A DNA stretch of 22,074 bases from an uncultured Clostridia bacterium (GTDB lineage: Bacteria > Bacillota > Clostridia > TANB77 > CAG-465), in contig CANRAK010000010.1 in NCBI GenBank assembly GCA_947628575.1, positions 1-22,074 of the forward strand, given 5' to 3'. The position numbers and the translations under genes were made by a program. Shown here piece after piece: positions 22,034 to 22,074 of the stretch (the stretch's first letter is position 1; each line of letters opens with the position of its first letter). The notes below the pieces were generated by a model. The model was given only the letters and a program-made list of their open reading frames with translations. It made no database searches and had not been told where the DNA came from.

Positions 22034-22074
22034 ATGTTAAATTCTAATAATGCAAAAGAAGTTAGATTATTAAC
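22034..22074 (+). CDS. 5' end of an unknown gene (partial)
   Basis: ATG at 22034 with a GGGGGA ribosome binding site 5 bases ahead, then an open frame MLNSNNAKEVRLL to the window edge. Too short to identify. The polar start and AKEVRLL would fit a small helix-turn-helix regulator, and the upstream palindrome fits autoregulation, but that is a guess. Confidence 0.6.
   Translation, partial: MLNSNNAKEVRLL

Overview
The window looks like chromosomal DNA from an anaerobic, spore-forming, very AT-rich Firmicute of the class Clostridia. The evidence is strong AGGAGG-type ribosome binding sites, heavy AT codon use, a trimeric NAD-linked [FeFe]-hydrogenase, and three sporulation or germination genes (a spore photoproduct lyase, and a CwlJ cortex hydrolase followed by a GerQ-like coat protein). 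I cannot name the species from the sequence alone.

Layout: (1) 1-1348, minus strand: the first codons of an unknown gene, a membrane-anchored metallophosphoesterase and a small PspC-domain protein, each of the latter two with its own promoter, plus a terminator. (2) 1352-5545, minus strand: a marR - ABC - ABC operon with a consensus promoter, a palindromic operator-like site and a terminator. The two ABC half-transporters make a heterodimer with one degenerate ATP site. (3) 5586-7117: a small helical (ferritin-like?) protein facing a FAD-dependent reductase of the geranylgeranyl reductase family that is broken by one frameshift. (4) 7118-8580: a 359-base intergenic region with four 15-bp repeats at an exact 32-bp period, then spore photoproduct lyase. 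(5) 8626-10089, minus strand: an AAA/DUF4143 ATPase whose promoter and leader carry a 39-bp imperfect palindrome, with a second near-identical copy 143 bp further upstream. (6) 10157-14406: hydC-hydB-hydA, a complete electron-bifurcating-type [FeFe]-hydrogenase operon. (7) 14443-15988: an isolated Wzz-like/tyrosine kinase (CapA/CapB-like) pair without capsule biosynthesis genes. (8) 16038-18064: a two-gene RloA/RloB-like cassette (ABC-type ATPase plus TOPRIM-like RloB) that looks like a stand-alone defence module. It lies between two nearly identical terminator sequences. (9) 18071-21113, minus strand: tex, then gerQ-like and cwlJ. (10) 21213-22074: a protein made of two internal repeats, tandem terminators, a 30-bp palindrome and the start of another gene.

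Most genes are in short transcription units with well-formed promoters and hairpin terminators, several of them bidirectional between converging genes. The most interesting parts are the RloAB-like cassette between duplicated terminators, the paired 39-bp palindromes at the DUF4143 ATPase, the helically phased repeats upstream of splB, and the operator-like palindrome in front of the truncated last gene. Several starts have been moved from the longest open frame to a start with a proper ribosome binding site; each case is noted.
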